The notes below the pieces were generated by a model that searched no databases, was not told the DNA's origin, and saw only the letters and a list, made by a program, of their open reading frames with translations. DNA of 64,000 bases from Paenibacillus auburnensis (GTDB lineage Bacteria; Bacillota; Bacilli; Paenibacillales; Paenibacillaceae): the NCBI RefSeq assembly GCF_927798115.1, contig NZ_CAKMMG010000006.1, positions 124,001-188,000 of the forward strand, written 5' to 3'. The translations under genes and the position numbers were made by a program. Below are positions 18,495 to 26,508 of this stretch, in pieces (position 1 is the first letter of the stretch; each line of letters begins with the position of its first letter).

Positions 18495-18528
18495 TTGACA
18501 ATAATCCGTCTTTTTTGATAGGATTATT
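18495..18528 (+). promoter_or_regulatory. Promoter with overlapping inverted repeat upstream of the FMN reductase
   Basis: TTGACA (18495-18500) is followed after about 18 bases by TAGGAT. An 8-bp inverted repeat, AATAATCC (18500-18507) and GGATTATT (18521-18528), covers the same interval and could be an operator. Confidence 0.45.
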
Positions 18529-18601
18529 ACTAATTTAAAGTAATTAAGCCTGCATTAAATGGCATATTCTATTCATAACCAGAAGCGGAAGAGGTGTAGA
18601 A

Positions 18602-19156
18602 GTGGCCAAAATAGTTGTAATTAACGGAACGCCATCCCTGGTATCACGGATTAACGCGGTCATCGAATATGCAGAGGGGGATCTGCGCGGGCGCGGTTTC
18701 GAGGTGGAGCGGATTAATGTTGCCGAGCTGCCAGCGGAGGATTTGATTCATACCAAGTTTGAGAGCGAAGCCATTGTCAAAGCCAATGGGCTTGTAGCTG
18801 AGGCCGACGCGGTAATCGTGGTTAGCCCGGTATATAAGGCTTCTTACACTGGTGTGCTGAAGACCTTCCTCGATCTGGTTCCGCAAAAAGGCCTCGCCGG
18901 CAAAATCGTGCTTCCGCTCTTCATGGGCGGCAGTCTCGCGCATCTGCTGGCAATTGACTACTCGCTGAAGCCGGTGCTGTCCGTACTCGGGGCGCGTCAT
19001 ATCCTGGGCGGCGTATATGCGGTGGACTCCCAGGCGGTGCGTAACGATCAGGGTGTTGTTGAGCTGGCCGAGGAGCTCAAGCTGCGCCTGAACAGCGTGC
19101 TGGAGGAGCTGGCGGAAGAAACCGCGCATAAATCGGCGCGGAAAGCCGGAGAGTAG
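18602..19156 (+). CDS. NAD(P)H-dependent FMN reductase (SsuE-like)
   Basis: This 184-residue flavodoxin-like protein resembles SsuE, which supplies reduced FMN to alkanesulfonate monooxygenases. The FMN phosphate loop is NGTPSLVSRIN near the N-terminus, the SPVYKASYTG loop is at about 80, and LPLFMGGSLAH follows. The GTG start at 18602 has GAGGTG upstream. No sulfonate transport or SsuD gene is next to it in this window, so its partner oxygenase is unknown; general flavin reduction is also possible. A bidirectional terminator separates it from nrdB. Confidence 0.85.
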   Translation: MAKIVVINGTPSLVSRINAVIEYAEGDLRGRGFEVERINVAELPAEDLIHTKFESEAIVKANGLVAEADAVIVVSPVYKASYTGVLKTFLDLVPQKGLAGKIVLPLFMGGSLAHLLAIDYSLKPVLSVLGARHILGGVYAVDSQAVRNDQGVVELAEELKLRLNSVLEELAEETAHKSARKAGE

Positions 19157-19194
19157 CTAACTCAGTAACATAGACGCACACTAGAACAGTCAAA

Positions 19195-19235
19195 AGCCCC
19201 AACCTGCCGGAAATCCGGCGGGTTGGGGCTTTTTT
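19195..19235. terminator. Bidirectional intrinsic terminator between the FMN reductase and nrdB
   Basis: AGCCCCAACC and GGTTGGGGCT, with an inner CCGG/CCGG stem, are flanked by A- and T-runs, so both converging genes can end here. Confidence 0.9.
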
Positions 19236-19241
19236 ACATTT

Positions 19242-20273
19242 TTACAAATCATCGAATCCGTTGTCGTCGCCGACCTTACCGTAATTGCGCGATTTGGCTT
19301 CGAAGAAGTCGGTTTTGGTCGCATTCAGCGCTTCGTCCGAGAAAGGTTTGATCCATGGCATGCAGTTGACGTCGACGCCCTGGTAGGCCTTGTCCAGCCC
19401 CATCAGGGTCAGGCGTTTATTGGCAATATATTTGATATAGTCGCTCAGCTCGTTCATGTCGATGCCGCGTACATTGGTCAGCGTGTAGTGCCCCCAGTTG
19501 GTTTCCAGCTCTACAGCGCGGTCAATCGTACGGTAGACGTAGTCCATGTTCTCTTTCGTGTTCAGCTCAGGGAAGTCGACCAGCAGCTGCTTGAACACTT
19601 CGGCAAAGAAGTAGCAGTGCTGATTCTCGTCACGCTGGATGTAGGAGATCATCTGGCTGGTCGCCATCATTTTCTGGTCACGGGCCAGATTGTAGAAGAA
19701 GGCAAACGTGCTGTAGAAGAAAATCCCTTCCAGAATGAGATCGGCCACCAATGCGCGGAAAAAAGTTTCCTTCGATGGTGCATCACGGAACTCCTGATAG
19801 ATGTCGGAGATGAACTGGTTGCGCTCCAGCAGCACCGGATCATGCTTCCAATATTCAAAAATCTCCTTCTGCTCACTGTCAGAGACGATCGAAGAGAGGA
19901 CGTAGGAGTAGGACTGGTTGTGTACAACCTCCTGCTGTCCGATGATCGCCGAAATCGCTTCAAGCGAAGAGTCGGTAAAATAACGCTTCACGTCACCGAC
20001 GAACATCGTCTGCATCGAGTCCAGCACCGCCAGCAGCGAGATGTTGATCTTGAACACACGCTGTTCCTCAGCCTCCAGCTGCGGGAACTGCTGGGCATCC
20101 TTGGACATCGGGATCTCGTCAGCGATCCAGTGGTTAAGCAGCAGTACCTTGTACAGCTTGTACATATGCGGCATGCGGATATCGTTCCAGTTCAGAATCC
20201 CCGAGCATTCCCCGTCGATGATGCGGGTTGATTGGTTCGGTGCTTCTGTATTAAAAATCTTTTGTAATTGCAT
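19242..20273 (-). CDS. nrdB: Class I ribonucleotide reductase, small (radical) subunit
   Basis: The 343-residue protein is the diiron subunit that makes the radical used by NrdA. Metal ligands are visible in the two carboxylate/His helices (QQEVVHNQSY, with a following Tyr, and RDENQHCYFF), and the DLILEG helix lies between them. AGGAGGG is seven bases before the ATG. It lies downstream of nrdA on the same strand, separated by a 262-base gap that is mostly filled by a structured repeat, which is unusual for genes whose products are needed in equal amounts. Expression may come from the nrdA promoter or from a weak site in the last 70 bases of the gap. Confidence 0.95.
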   Translation of the reverse strand: MQLQKIFNTEAPNQSTRIIDGECSGILNWNDIRMPHMYKLYKVLLLNHWIADEIPMSKDAQQFPQLEAEEQRVFKINISLLAVLDSMQTMFVGDVKRYFTDSSLEAISAIIGQQEVVHNQSYSYVLSSIVSDSEQKEIFEYWKHDPVLLERNQFISDIYQEFRDAPSKETFFRALVADLILEGIFFYSTFAFFYNLARDQKMMATSQMISYIQRDENQHCYFFAEVFKQLLVDFPELNTKENMDYVYRTIDRAVELETNWGHYTLTNVRGIDMNELSDYIKYIANKRLTLMGLDKAYQGVDVNCMPWIKPFSDEALNATKTDFFEAKSRNYGKVGDDNGFDDL

Positions 20274-20333
20274 TTTGGTTCCCTCCTGTATTTGCCTGAG
20301 CTAAGTGGTCACTTTAAAAACGGCACTTTATTT

Positions 20334-20507
20334 GTCACTACGAGGAATGTTTGGACTTCCGGCCGCTGTTGTCTCCAGATTTTTTGATTTATACCGCTAT
20401 AGTGGATAAAATCCGGAGACAGTCTATGCTTTCGATGTGAGCTTTCCTGCAGAAAGCTTTCAGGCGAACGCTAACGCTCCTACAGTTCCAAACTTCCTCT
20501 CCGTGAC
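20334..20507 (+). repeat. Structured intergenic repeat, copy A (between nrdA and nrdB)
   Basis: The conserved left end GTTTGGACTTCCGGCCGCTG (20350-20369) and right end CGCTCCTACAGTTCCAAA (20475-20492) flank an inner stem GTCTCC (20371-20376) / GGAGAC (20415-20420). This copy carries an extra hairpin (GCTTTC/GAAAGC, about 20441-20457). The outermost ends are themselves inverted (GTCAC...GAGGAA against TTCCTC...GTGAC). Copies B and C are at 39.6 and 63.7 kb. Confidence 0.8.
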
Positions 20508-20535
20508 TCCAAGTGCCCCATGTTAAAGTTAGTTT

Positions 20536-22869
20536 TTAGCTCGCGCAAGATTCACACTCTTCTATGGTCAGGGCACGGCTCCGCACATAATACGTTGACT
20601 TCAGTCCGCCCTTCCAGGCGTTCAAATGCAGCTGCAGGAAATCGGTCGCCTTGATGTCCGGCGTCACGTACAGGTTGAAGCTCTGGCCCTGGTCAACGTG
20701 GCGCTGGCGGGCCGAAGCCATACGGATGGACCAGTTCTGGTCAATCAGGAACGCTGTCTTGTAGTACCAGATGGTTTTCTCGGACAGATCCGGTGCCGGG
20801 TTAGCGATCTTGTAGGTCGTCTTCTCCTCGTAGGAGAGCAGCTCATAGAGCGGATCGATGCTGGCGGTGGAGCCGGCAATGATCGATGTCGAGCCGTTCG
20901 GTGCAATCGCGAACAGCCAGGCGTTGCGCACGCCGTCCGCCGCCACTTCCTGCTGGAGCTGGCGCCACTGCTCTGCTGTCACGTACTTGCCTTCCTGTTC
21001 GCCGCTGGTATAGCCGCGTTTCGTGAAGTATTCGCCGGTCTCCCAGTCAGAGCCTGCGAACTTCGGATAGCGGCCCTTTTCACGGGCCAGCTCCATGCTG
21101 GAGCGCACAAGCAGATAGTTGATGTGCTCATACAGATGGTCGTTGTATTCGATGGCTTCCTCGGACTCCCAGCGGATGCCTTCCAGGGCCAGCAGATGGT
21201 GCAGGCCGAAGGTGCCGAGGCCGACAGCGCGGTATTGGCTGTTCGTGTACTGCGCCTGCAGCACTTCAATATTGTTAATGTCGATGACATTGTCGAGCAT
21301 GCGGACCTGAATCGGCACCAGTCTTTCCAGCACACCCGCCGGAACTGCGCGGGCCAGGTGGATGGAGTTCAGGTTGCAGACTACGAAGTCGCCGGGGATT
21401 TTGGAGATGACGATCCGGGTCTGGCCGTCTTTGGTAACCAGTTCTTCCTGCTCGATCACGGTCGCCGACTGGTTCTGCATAATTTCCGTGCACAGGTTGG
21501 AAGAGAAAACCATGCCCTGATTGCGGTTTGGATTGGTGCGGTTGACGGTATCGCGGTAGAACATATACGGCGTACCGGTCTCCAGCTGCGACTTCATAAT
21601 CCGCTTCATGATGTCGATGGCCGGCACCGTGATGCGGGAGAGCTCCAGATTAGCCGTGGCTTCAGCGTATTTCTCGCGGAAAGCGCCCTGGCCAAGCTCT
21701 TCGTCATAGAAATCCTCAAGGCCGAGCGCGCGGCCGTTCGCGTCTTTCCAGCCCATGACCTTCTTCACTTCATGCGGGCAGAACAGGTTCCAGTGGCCGC
21801 GTGCTTCTACGGCTTCCATGAACAGATCGGGCAGGCAGACGCCGTGGAACACGTCATGGGCGCGCATCCGCTCATCGCCGTTGTTTAGCTTCAGGTCGAG
21901 GAAGGCGAGAATATCCTTGTGGAACACGTCAAGATAGACCGCAACCGCGCCTTTGCGCGTGCCGAGCTGGTCGACGCTGACAGCGGTATTGTTCAGCTGG
22001 CGGATCCAAGGGATAACGCCGGAGCTGGTGTTTTTGTGGCCGCGGATATCGGACCCGCGGGCCCGGACTTTACCTAGGTAGACGCCGATGCCTCCGCCCA
22101 TTTTGCTGAGCCGGGCTACGTCAGTGTTGGAGTCGAAAATGCCTTCCAGCGAGTCGTCCACAGTGTCGATGAAGCAGCTGGAGAGCTGCCCGGCGACTTT
22201 TTTACCGGCGTTAGACATGGTTGGCGTGGCAGCGGTCATATAAATGTTGCTCATAGCCCAGTAGGCTTCTTTTACCAGCTCAAGGCGCTTCTCTTCCGGC
22301 TCACGGTGCATCAGGAACATCGCAATAATCATGTAACGCTCCTGCGGCAGCTCCATCACGCGTCCATCAAAATCATGGGCCAGATAGCGGTCGGACAGTG
22401 TCAGCAGCCCGATATAATCGAACAGCAGGTCACGGGTGTAATCGATACATTCGCCAAGCTCGGCAATCTGCGCCTTAGTGTAGTGAGTCAGCAGCTCTTC
22501 GCGGTAGATGCCTTTTTTGACCAGATCGGTAATCAGTGGGTAGAGCTCACCGTAGGGCTCCTCCGGATAGGCTTTATAGCGGCGGTTGACGGCGGCTTTC
22601 TTATAGAGGGAAGTCAAAAGTGAACGGGCGGCGGCAAACTTCCAGTCGGGTTCTTCCTTCGTCACGAGTTCAAGGGCGCTCATCGTAAAAGCATTGCTGA
22701 TTTCTTCTCCGCTGACCTCTTCACGGCGCAGCTTGGACTGCACTCCGCGTAGCAGCGTTTCTTTGCTTAACTGTTCCAGGCCGTTTAGGATACGGTCGGC
22801 ATATACGGAAAGGCGCATTTCATCAAAAGCCAGCTGGCGGTTATCGGGTTTCACTACGAGTTGTGGCAT
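20536..22869 (-). CDS. nrdA: Class I ribonucleotide reductase, large (catalytic) subunit
   Basis: This 777-residue enzyme reduces ribonucleoside diphosphates. An ATP-cone regulatory domain fills about the first 95 residues, so activity should be inhibited by dATP. The barrel shows the redox cysteine in QLSSCFIDT, the thiyl-radical cysteine in SSNLCTEIM, the second redox cysteine in VVCNLNS, and a C-terminal shuttle pair CESC. AAAGGATG precedes the ATG. It is followed by nrdB and preceded by nrdG. A promoter with an extended -10 and a structured leader lies upstream. Confidence 0.95.
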   Translation of the reverse strand: MPQLVVKPDNRQLAFDEMRLSVYADRILNGLEQLSKETLLRGVQSKLRREEVSGEEISNAFTMSALELVTKEEPDWKFAAARSLLTSLYKKAAVNRRYKAYPEEPYGELYPLITDLVKKGIYREELLTHYTKAQIAELGECIDYTRDLLFDYIGLLTLSDRYLAHDFDGRVMELPQERYMIIAMFLMHREPEEKRLELVKEAYWAMSNIYMTAATPTMSNAGKKVAGQLSSCFIDTVDDSLEGIFDSNTDVARLSKMGGGIGVYLGKVRARGSDIRGHKNTSSGVIPWIRQLNNTAVSVDQLGTRKGAVAVYLDVFHKDILAFLDLKLNNGDERMRAHDVFHGVCLPDLFMEAVEARGHWNLFCPHEVKKVMGWKDANGRALGLEDFYDEELGQGAFREKYAEATANLELSRITVPAIDIMKRIMKSQLETGTPYMFYRDTVNRTNPNRNQGMVFSSNLCTEIMQNQSATVIEQEELVTKDGQTRIVISKIPGDFVVCNLNSIHLARAVPAGVLERLVPIQVRMLDNVIDINNIEVLQAQYTNSQYRAVGLGTFGLHHLLALEGIRWESEEAIEYNDHLYEHINYLLVRSSMELAREKGRYPKFAGSDWETGEYFTKRGYTSGEQEGKYVTAEQWRQLQQEVAADGVRNAWLFAIAPNGSTSIIAGSTASIDPLYELLSYEEKTTYKIANPAPDLSEKTIWYYKTAFLIDQNWSIRMASARQRHVDQGQSFNLYVTPDIKATDFLQLHLNAWKGGLKSTYYVRSRALTIEECESCAS

Positions 22870-22904
22870 AAATTAATCATCCTTTCGCATTTGAGTTTAA
22901 TTTT

Positions 22905-23025
22905 GACTATCAAAATTTTATCTATAGGGGCGAAAAAAGCGGCCTGCAAGGCCAGTGAAAAGCGTATTACCGTCCTATGCAGGACGGCACCGCTTCAATA
23001 AAAAACACAAGAGTAGATTATAGCA
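22905..23025 (-). promoter_or_regulatory. nrdA promoter and structured leader (terminator-like)
   Basis: TGC-TATAAT (23025-23017, minus strand) is an extended -10 right after the nrdG stop. The leader then holds a 7-bp hairpin CCGTCCT/AGGACGG and, 25 bases on, GGCC-TTGCA-GGCC-GCTTTTTT. AAGCGG early in the leader can also pair with the CCGCTT of the second hairpin. It can be the nrdDG terminator, an nrdA attenuator, or both. The -10 region also shows a weak NrdR-box resemblance (11 of 16). Confidence 0.45.
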
Positions 23026-23057
23026 TGTATTGTGAAGCAATATCGCTTAATTAACAG

Positions 23058-23573
23058 TTACAGCACTGCTGGCTGCCAAAGCACGACTTCGCTGCCTGCC
23101 AGACTGGCCGGAATATCAATGATCCGCTGGTTGCTGCTTCCCCTGTAGGGGAGAGTAGTGTCTTTAAGCTCTTCTACAAAACGTCCGTCAATGACCACCT
23201 GGCACTGGGCCAGCAGGTTCCATTCCGGTGAGCCGGGAGCAGCAGTGAGCTCCTCGTACGTGTAGCCGGTATAAATCCAGATCGGAAAGTCCGGCAGGAC
23301 GGCACGCAGCTCTTGGATAAAGCCTGAGGCCTCCTCTGCCGAGAAAAAAGGATCGCCGCCCGCCAGCGTCAGTCCATCCAGCAGCGGGTTGGCGGCCATT
23401 TCGGCGATGATCTCCCTCTGGCGCTCCAGGGTGAAAGGTTCACCGAAATTGAAATTCCAGGTCTTCGGGTTGAAGCAGCCCGGGCAGCGGTGCCGGCAGC
23501 CGCTGAGGAAGAGGACGGCCCGCATGCCTTCTCCCTCGTTAATCGATTCCGGGTAGTAGCCGCAAATATTCAT
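23058..23573 (-). CDS. nrdG: Anaerobic ribonucleotide reductase activating protein
   Basis: The 171-residue radical SAM enzyme installs the glycyl radical on NrdD. The cluster motif GCRHRCPGC (C26, C30, C33) binds 4Fe-4S, and the GGDPFFS loop near residue 70 contacts S-adenosylmethionine. Its ATG overlaps the nrdD stop by four bases (ATGA), so the pair is translationally coupled. Confidence 0.95.
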   Translation of the reverse strand: MNICGYYPESINEGEGMRAVLFLSGCRHRCPGCFNPKTWNFNFGEPFTLERQREIIAEMAANPLLDGLTLAGGDPFFSAEEASGFIQELRAVLPDFPIWIYTGYTYEELTAAPGSPEWNLLAQCQVVIDGRFVEELKDTTLPYRGSSNQRIIDIPASLAGSEVVLWQPAVL

Positions 23574-25555
23574 AGATGCTTAATGCGGTCTCTTACTTCT
23601 GCCTGCTTGGCGGCATTGAAGCGGGTCTGATAGTCGCCAGTCAGATATCCGGTTACCCGGCGTAGCCGGCGGATATGCACGTCATGCTCATGTGCATCGC
23701 AGGAAGGGCAGTTCGTGCCGATTACGCCTTCATAGCCGCAACCGGAGCAGCGGTCAATCGGATGGTTGATGCTGAAATAGCTAATCTCTTGCTCCAGCGC
23801 GTACTTGATGATTTTGACAAAAGCCGACGGATTGCTGCGGGCATTGCCGTTCAGCTCGACGTAGGAGATGGCTCCGGCGTTGCAGTATTCATGGAAAGGA
23901 GCTTCCAGGCTGATTTTCTGCGCAGCGCCGAGCTCATGGTATACAGGGATATGGAAAGAGTTCGTATAGTATTCACGGTCAGTTACGCCCGGAATGGAGC
24001 CTAGTACCTTGCGGTCCACTTTAGTGAACTTGCCGGACAGGCCTTCAGCCGGTGTGGCGAACAGCGTAATGTTAAGATTCAGCTCGTCGCTCTTGCGGTC
24101 GCAGTATTCACGCATGTGGCGGACGATGGCCAGCGCTTTGGCGTGAACTTCCATATCTTCGCCGTGGTGCTTGCCGTACATGGCCTTCATGCACTCCGCC
24201 ATACCGATGAAGCCGATGGACAGACTTCCGTGCTTGAGCAGCTCGCCTACGTTGTCGTCAGGCGCAAGCTGTTCGCCGCCCTCCCAGACGCCTTCGCGCA
24301 TCATGAAGTCCGAGGCTTTGGCTTTCTGGGAAGCCTGGATGCGGAAGCGGTGCAGCAGACCTTCCAGCGCGATGTCCATATAATGATTCAGGTCATCGTA
24401 GAAGCCTTCCTCATCGGCGGTAAGACGGCGGCCGGTTACAGTCCCATGGGCGAGGCCCAGACGGACAAGGTTCAGTGTGTTGAAGGAAAGATTGCCCTTG
24501 CCGGAGCAGTGATTGCGTCCGAAGCGGTCGCTAAGCACCCGGGTGCGGCAGCCCATGGTGGCAAATTCCGTGTCCGGATCGGCCGGATCGTAATATTGCA
24601 GGTTGAGCGGCGCATCCAGATTGGCGAAGTTCGGATACAGTCTGCGGGCCGAGCATTCAGCCGCTTTAAGGAACAGCTCATAGTTCGGATCGCCCTGCTG
24701 CTGGTTGACGCCTTGCTTGCACTTGAAGATTTGAATCGGGAACACCGGTGTTTCCCCGCTGCCGAGGCCGTTCATCGTTGCAGTCAGCAGAGAACTGATG
24801 ACCAACTGGCCTTCCGGAGAAGTGCAGGTGCCGTAGTTAATGCTCGTAAAAGGAATCTGCCCGCCGGAGCGGCTGGACATCGTATTTAGATTATGTATCA
24901 TGCTCTCAGCGGCCTGAAGAGTTTCGCTCTCTGTTTCTTTCTGCGCAAAGCGGAAAGCCCGCGGATACTGCTCAGCCAGATCGGTGCGGCTCATAGAGAT
25001 GTCGCCAAGATGCTCGCCGGCTTGTCCTTCTTCGAAATACTCCAGTCCCTTGCGGAACAGCTTAGCAAAGGATTTGGTTACATAAGGCGCAAGATCGTAG
25101 TCAATCTTATTGGCCGATACCCCGCCGTACTGGGCATTCTGTTGAGACTGAAAAATAATCGCAACTAGTGACATCGCGGTCATAATTGAGTTCGGAGGAC
25201 GGACGCTGCCGTTGCCGGTGTTGAAGCCTTCACGGAGCAGGCGTTCAAACGGGATGAAGATACAGTTGGTGGTTCCGATGGCGTATTGGTCCAGATCGTG
25301 GACGTACACGACATTATCGAGCGTCGCTTGCACCAGCTGCGGCGGCATCGTGAAATTGCGGGCGTACCACTTGGAATACTCACTGCCGAATTTGCTCATT
25401 TTACCGGAGAAGCTCTCCCCGTTCAAATTGGCATTCTCGCGCAGCAGGTCGAGGTCCCGGCTCTCGATAATATCCCGTCCCAGATGTATGACTTCTTCCA
25501 AAAGAACCTCCTGTGCAGCTTGTCCACCATTGTACCGTTTCTCCAGCAGCGTCAT
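23570..25555 (-). CDS. nrdD: Anaerobic (class III) ribonucleoside-triphosphate reductase
   Basis: This 661-residue glycyl radical enzyme reduces ribonucleotides without oxygen. The radical glycine lies in RRVTGYLTGD close to the C-terminus, and a zinc site CSGC...CPSC lies just before it. The active-site cysteine region reads MGCRTRVL. The N-terminus is short, and a full ATP-cone is not evident, so the dATP response may be reduced. GAGGAGAGAG precedes the ATG. Upstream control elements are a cobalamin riboswitch, NrdR boxes and DnaA-like boxes. In function it complements nrdAB on the same strand. Confidence 0.95.
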   Translation of the reverse strand: MTLLEKRYNGGQAAQEVLLEEVIHLGRDIIESRDLDLLRENANLNGESFSGKMSKFGSEYSKWYARNFTMPPQLVQATLDNVVYVHDLDQYAIGTTNCIFIPFERLLREGFNTGNGSVRPPNSIMTAMSLVAIIFQSQQNAQYGGVSANKIDYDLAPYVTKSFAKLFRKGLEYFEEGQAGEHLGDISMSRTDLAEQYPRAFRFAQKETESETLQAAESMIHNLNTMSSRSGGQIPFTSINYGTCTSPEGQLVISSLLTATMNGLGSGETPVFPIQIFKCKQGVNQQQGDPNYELFLKAAECSARRLYPNFANLDAPLNLQYYDPADPDTEFATMGCRTRVLSDRFGRNHCSGKGNLSFNTLNLVRLGLAHGTVTGRRLTADEEGFYDDLNHYMDIALEGLLHRFRIQASQKAKASDFMMREGVWEGGEQLAPDDNVGELLKHGSLSIGFIGMAECMKAMYGKHHGEDMEVHAKALAIVRHMREYCDRKSDELNLNITLFATPAEGLSGKFTKVDRKVLGSIPGVTDREYYTNSFHIPVYHELGAAQKISLEAPFHEYCNAGAISYVELNGNARSNPSAFVKIIKYALEQEISYFSINHPIDRCSGCGYEGVIGTNCPSCDAHEHDVHIRRLRRVTGYLTGDYQTRFNAAKQAEVRDRIKHL

Positions 25556-25627
25556 GTATAGCTCTCTCCTCTCGGTATAGTCGCTCTAGTAATAACTTTC
25601 CTGTAATTCCCTCTATCTGAACTCAGT

Positions 25628-25663
25628 AAAAAGGCATCTCCCGCCTTGGAGGCGGAAAATGCC
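25628..25663 (-). terminator. Terminator in the nrdD leader (riboswitch platform)
   Basis: On the minus strand GGCATTTTCCGCC pairs with GGCGGGAGATGCC (two mismatches) and TTTTT follows, 73 bases before nrdD. It is the likely OFF state of the upstream cobalamin riboswitch. Confidence 0.7.
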
Positions 25664-25675
25664 CGGATGCGTCAT

Positions 25676-25804
25676 AAATATCCGCCAAGCGGATATTTCC
25701 AGTGGTCTGGATGTAAAAGACAAGCGGGCATAGCTTAGCCCTCTTGCCTTTTTGCAGAAGCCGATACCTGAAGGCGATAAGGGTTATCGCCTTCAGGTAT
25801 CGGC
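25676..25804 (-). other. Two perfect hairpins in the nrdD leader
   Basis: Arms at 25760-25780 and 25784-25804 are perfectly complementary over 21 bases with a 3-base loop. A second hairpin, AAATATCCGC/GCGGATATTT, lies at 25676-25698. Neither is followed by a T-run, so they are not simple terminators. They stand between the cobalamin aptamer and the leader terminator. Confidence 0.75.
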
Positions 25805-25893
25805 AGCCCTGTGCTCCCATATCCCGGGTAGGCTATTTCTGCTGCTGCAGGCCGCATACGGACACCTCTCCTGTTCCTCGCAGGCATGAATAC

Positions 25894-26104
25894 GGTGCCC
25901 GGAAACAGGCAGGTCTCCTGGCTTCCGGTACATCTTCCGTGCCTTCCCAAGGGCTTCATGCCCTCAGTGGCTCTTATGCTGGAAGATGCTGGCGGGCAGG
26001 CCCTGTTAGGCCTCCCGCATCCGGTTACAGTGGCGGGACCGCAGCGGATTTGCACCGCGTTTCCCTATTAAGCTTCAGCTCCCTATTTAAGAGCAAAGCA
26101 CCTG
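25894..26104 (-). promoter_or_regulatory. Cobalamin riboswitch upstream of nrdDG
   Basis: Read on the minus strand, the B12-box hallmarks occur in order: GGTGC for P1, GGGAA, CGGTGCAAATCCGC, CCCGCCACTGTAA, then AGCCAGGAGACCTGCC and the closing GCACC. Spacing is that of the class I cobalamin aptamer. Together with the downstream terminator it should switch off nrdDG when adenosylcobalamin is plentiful. This implies that the genome also has a B12-dependent class II reductase, not seen here. Confidence 0.93.
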
Positions 26105-26107
26105 TTT

Positions 26108-26162
26108 CCACTATATTTTGTTGTCGTTAGTTAAAAATAACCCAATATATTGTGTTTGTAAA
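26108..26162 (-). promoter_or_regulatory. nrdDG promoter with two NrdR boxes
   Basis: TTTACA (26162-26157) and TATTTT (26139-26134) are 17 bases apart. NrdR-box-like 16-mers lie at 26140-26155 (ACCCAATATATTGTGT, filling the spacer) and 26108-26123 (CCACTATATTTTGTTG, just past the start). Their centres are 32 bases apart, three helical turns, the arrangement known for NrdR repression. Confidence 0.75.
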
Positions 26163-26174
26163 CCACTTTTTAAA

Positions 26175-26245
26175 AACCCGCTCCCGGCGCGGGTTCGGCC
26201 CGCTTACTCACAAGTGATCCACAGTTAGTCCACAGGTAATCCACA
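26175..26245. promoter_or_regulatory. Three DnaA-like boxes with 11-bp period, plus a GC-rich hairpin
   Basis: TGATCCACA (26215-26223), TAGTCCACA (26226-26234) and TAATCCACA (26237-26245) each differ from TTATCCACA by one or two bases and repeat every 11 bases on one face of the helix. Between them and the nrdDG promoter is AACCCGC/GCGGGTT (26175-26195) with T-rich flank on the minus strand. DnaA input into nrd expression is inferred from the known role of DnaA at E. coli nrdAB. Confidence 0.6.
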
Positions 26246-26508
26246 ACTTGAGCATAAAAAACAGCGTTCCGGGTCATAAATTGTCCGAAAAAATGCCACA
26301 AAGACTCCATAAATATTGTGATTGTGACACTGTAATTGTGACTCGCGGATAAACCTATTAATAGATTCGAATAAAAGGGGTCTGGAGAAGATCCTCCGGG
26401 TAATTTGTAGGAGCGCAGCGGAGTTGCTACAATAAGAAGAGACTAGCGTGATTTAACGGATTCGATAACGGGAAGGCTCACCAAATCTTGTTCAGGAGGG
26501 ATTTAGAG

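Noticed and set aside
20626..21888. A 420-codon open frame on the plus strand opposite nrdA, and similar ones opposite serS (17343-18281) and the nuclease gene (11311-12249)
   Set aside because: They lie fully antisense to confidently identified genes and have no recognisable domains or ribosome sites; high GC at third codon positions produces such frames.
26215..26245. DnaA-like boxes as a replication origin
   Set aside because: There are only three weak boxes, no AT-rich unwinding region next to them, and no dnaA/dnaN genes; regulation is more likely.
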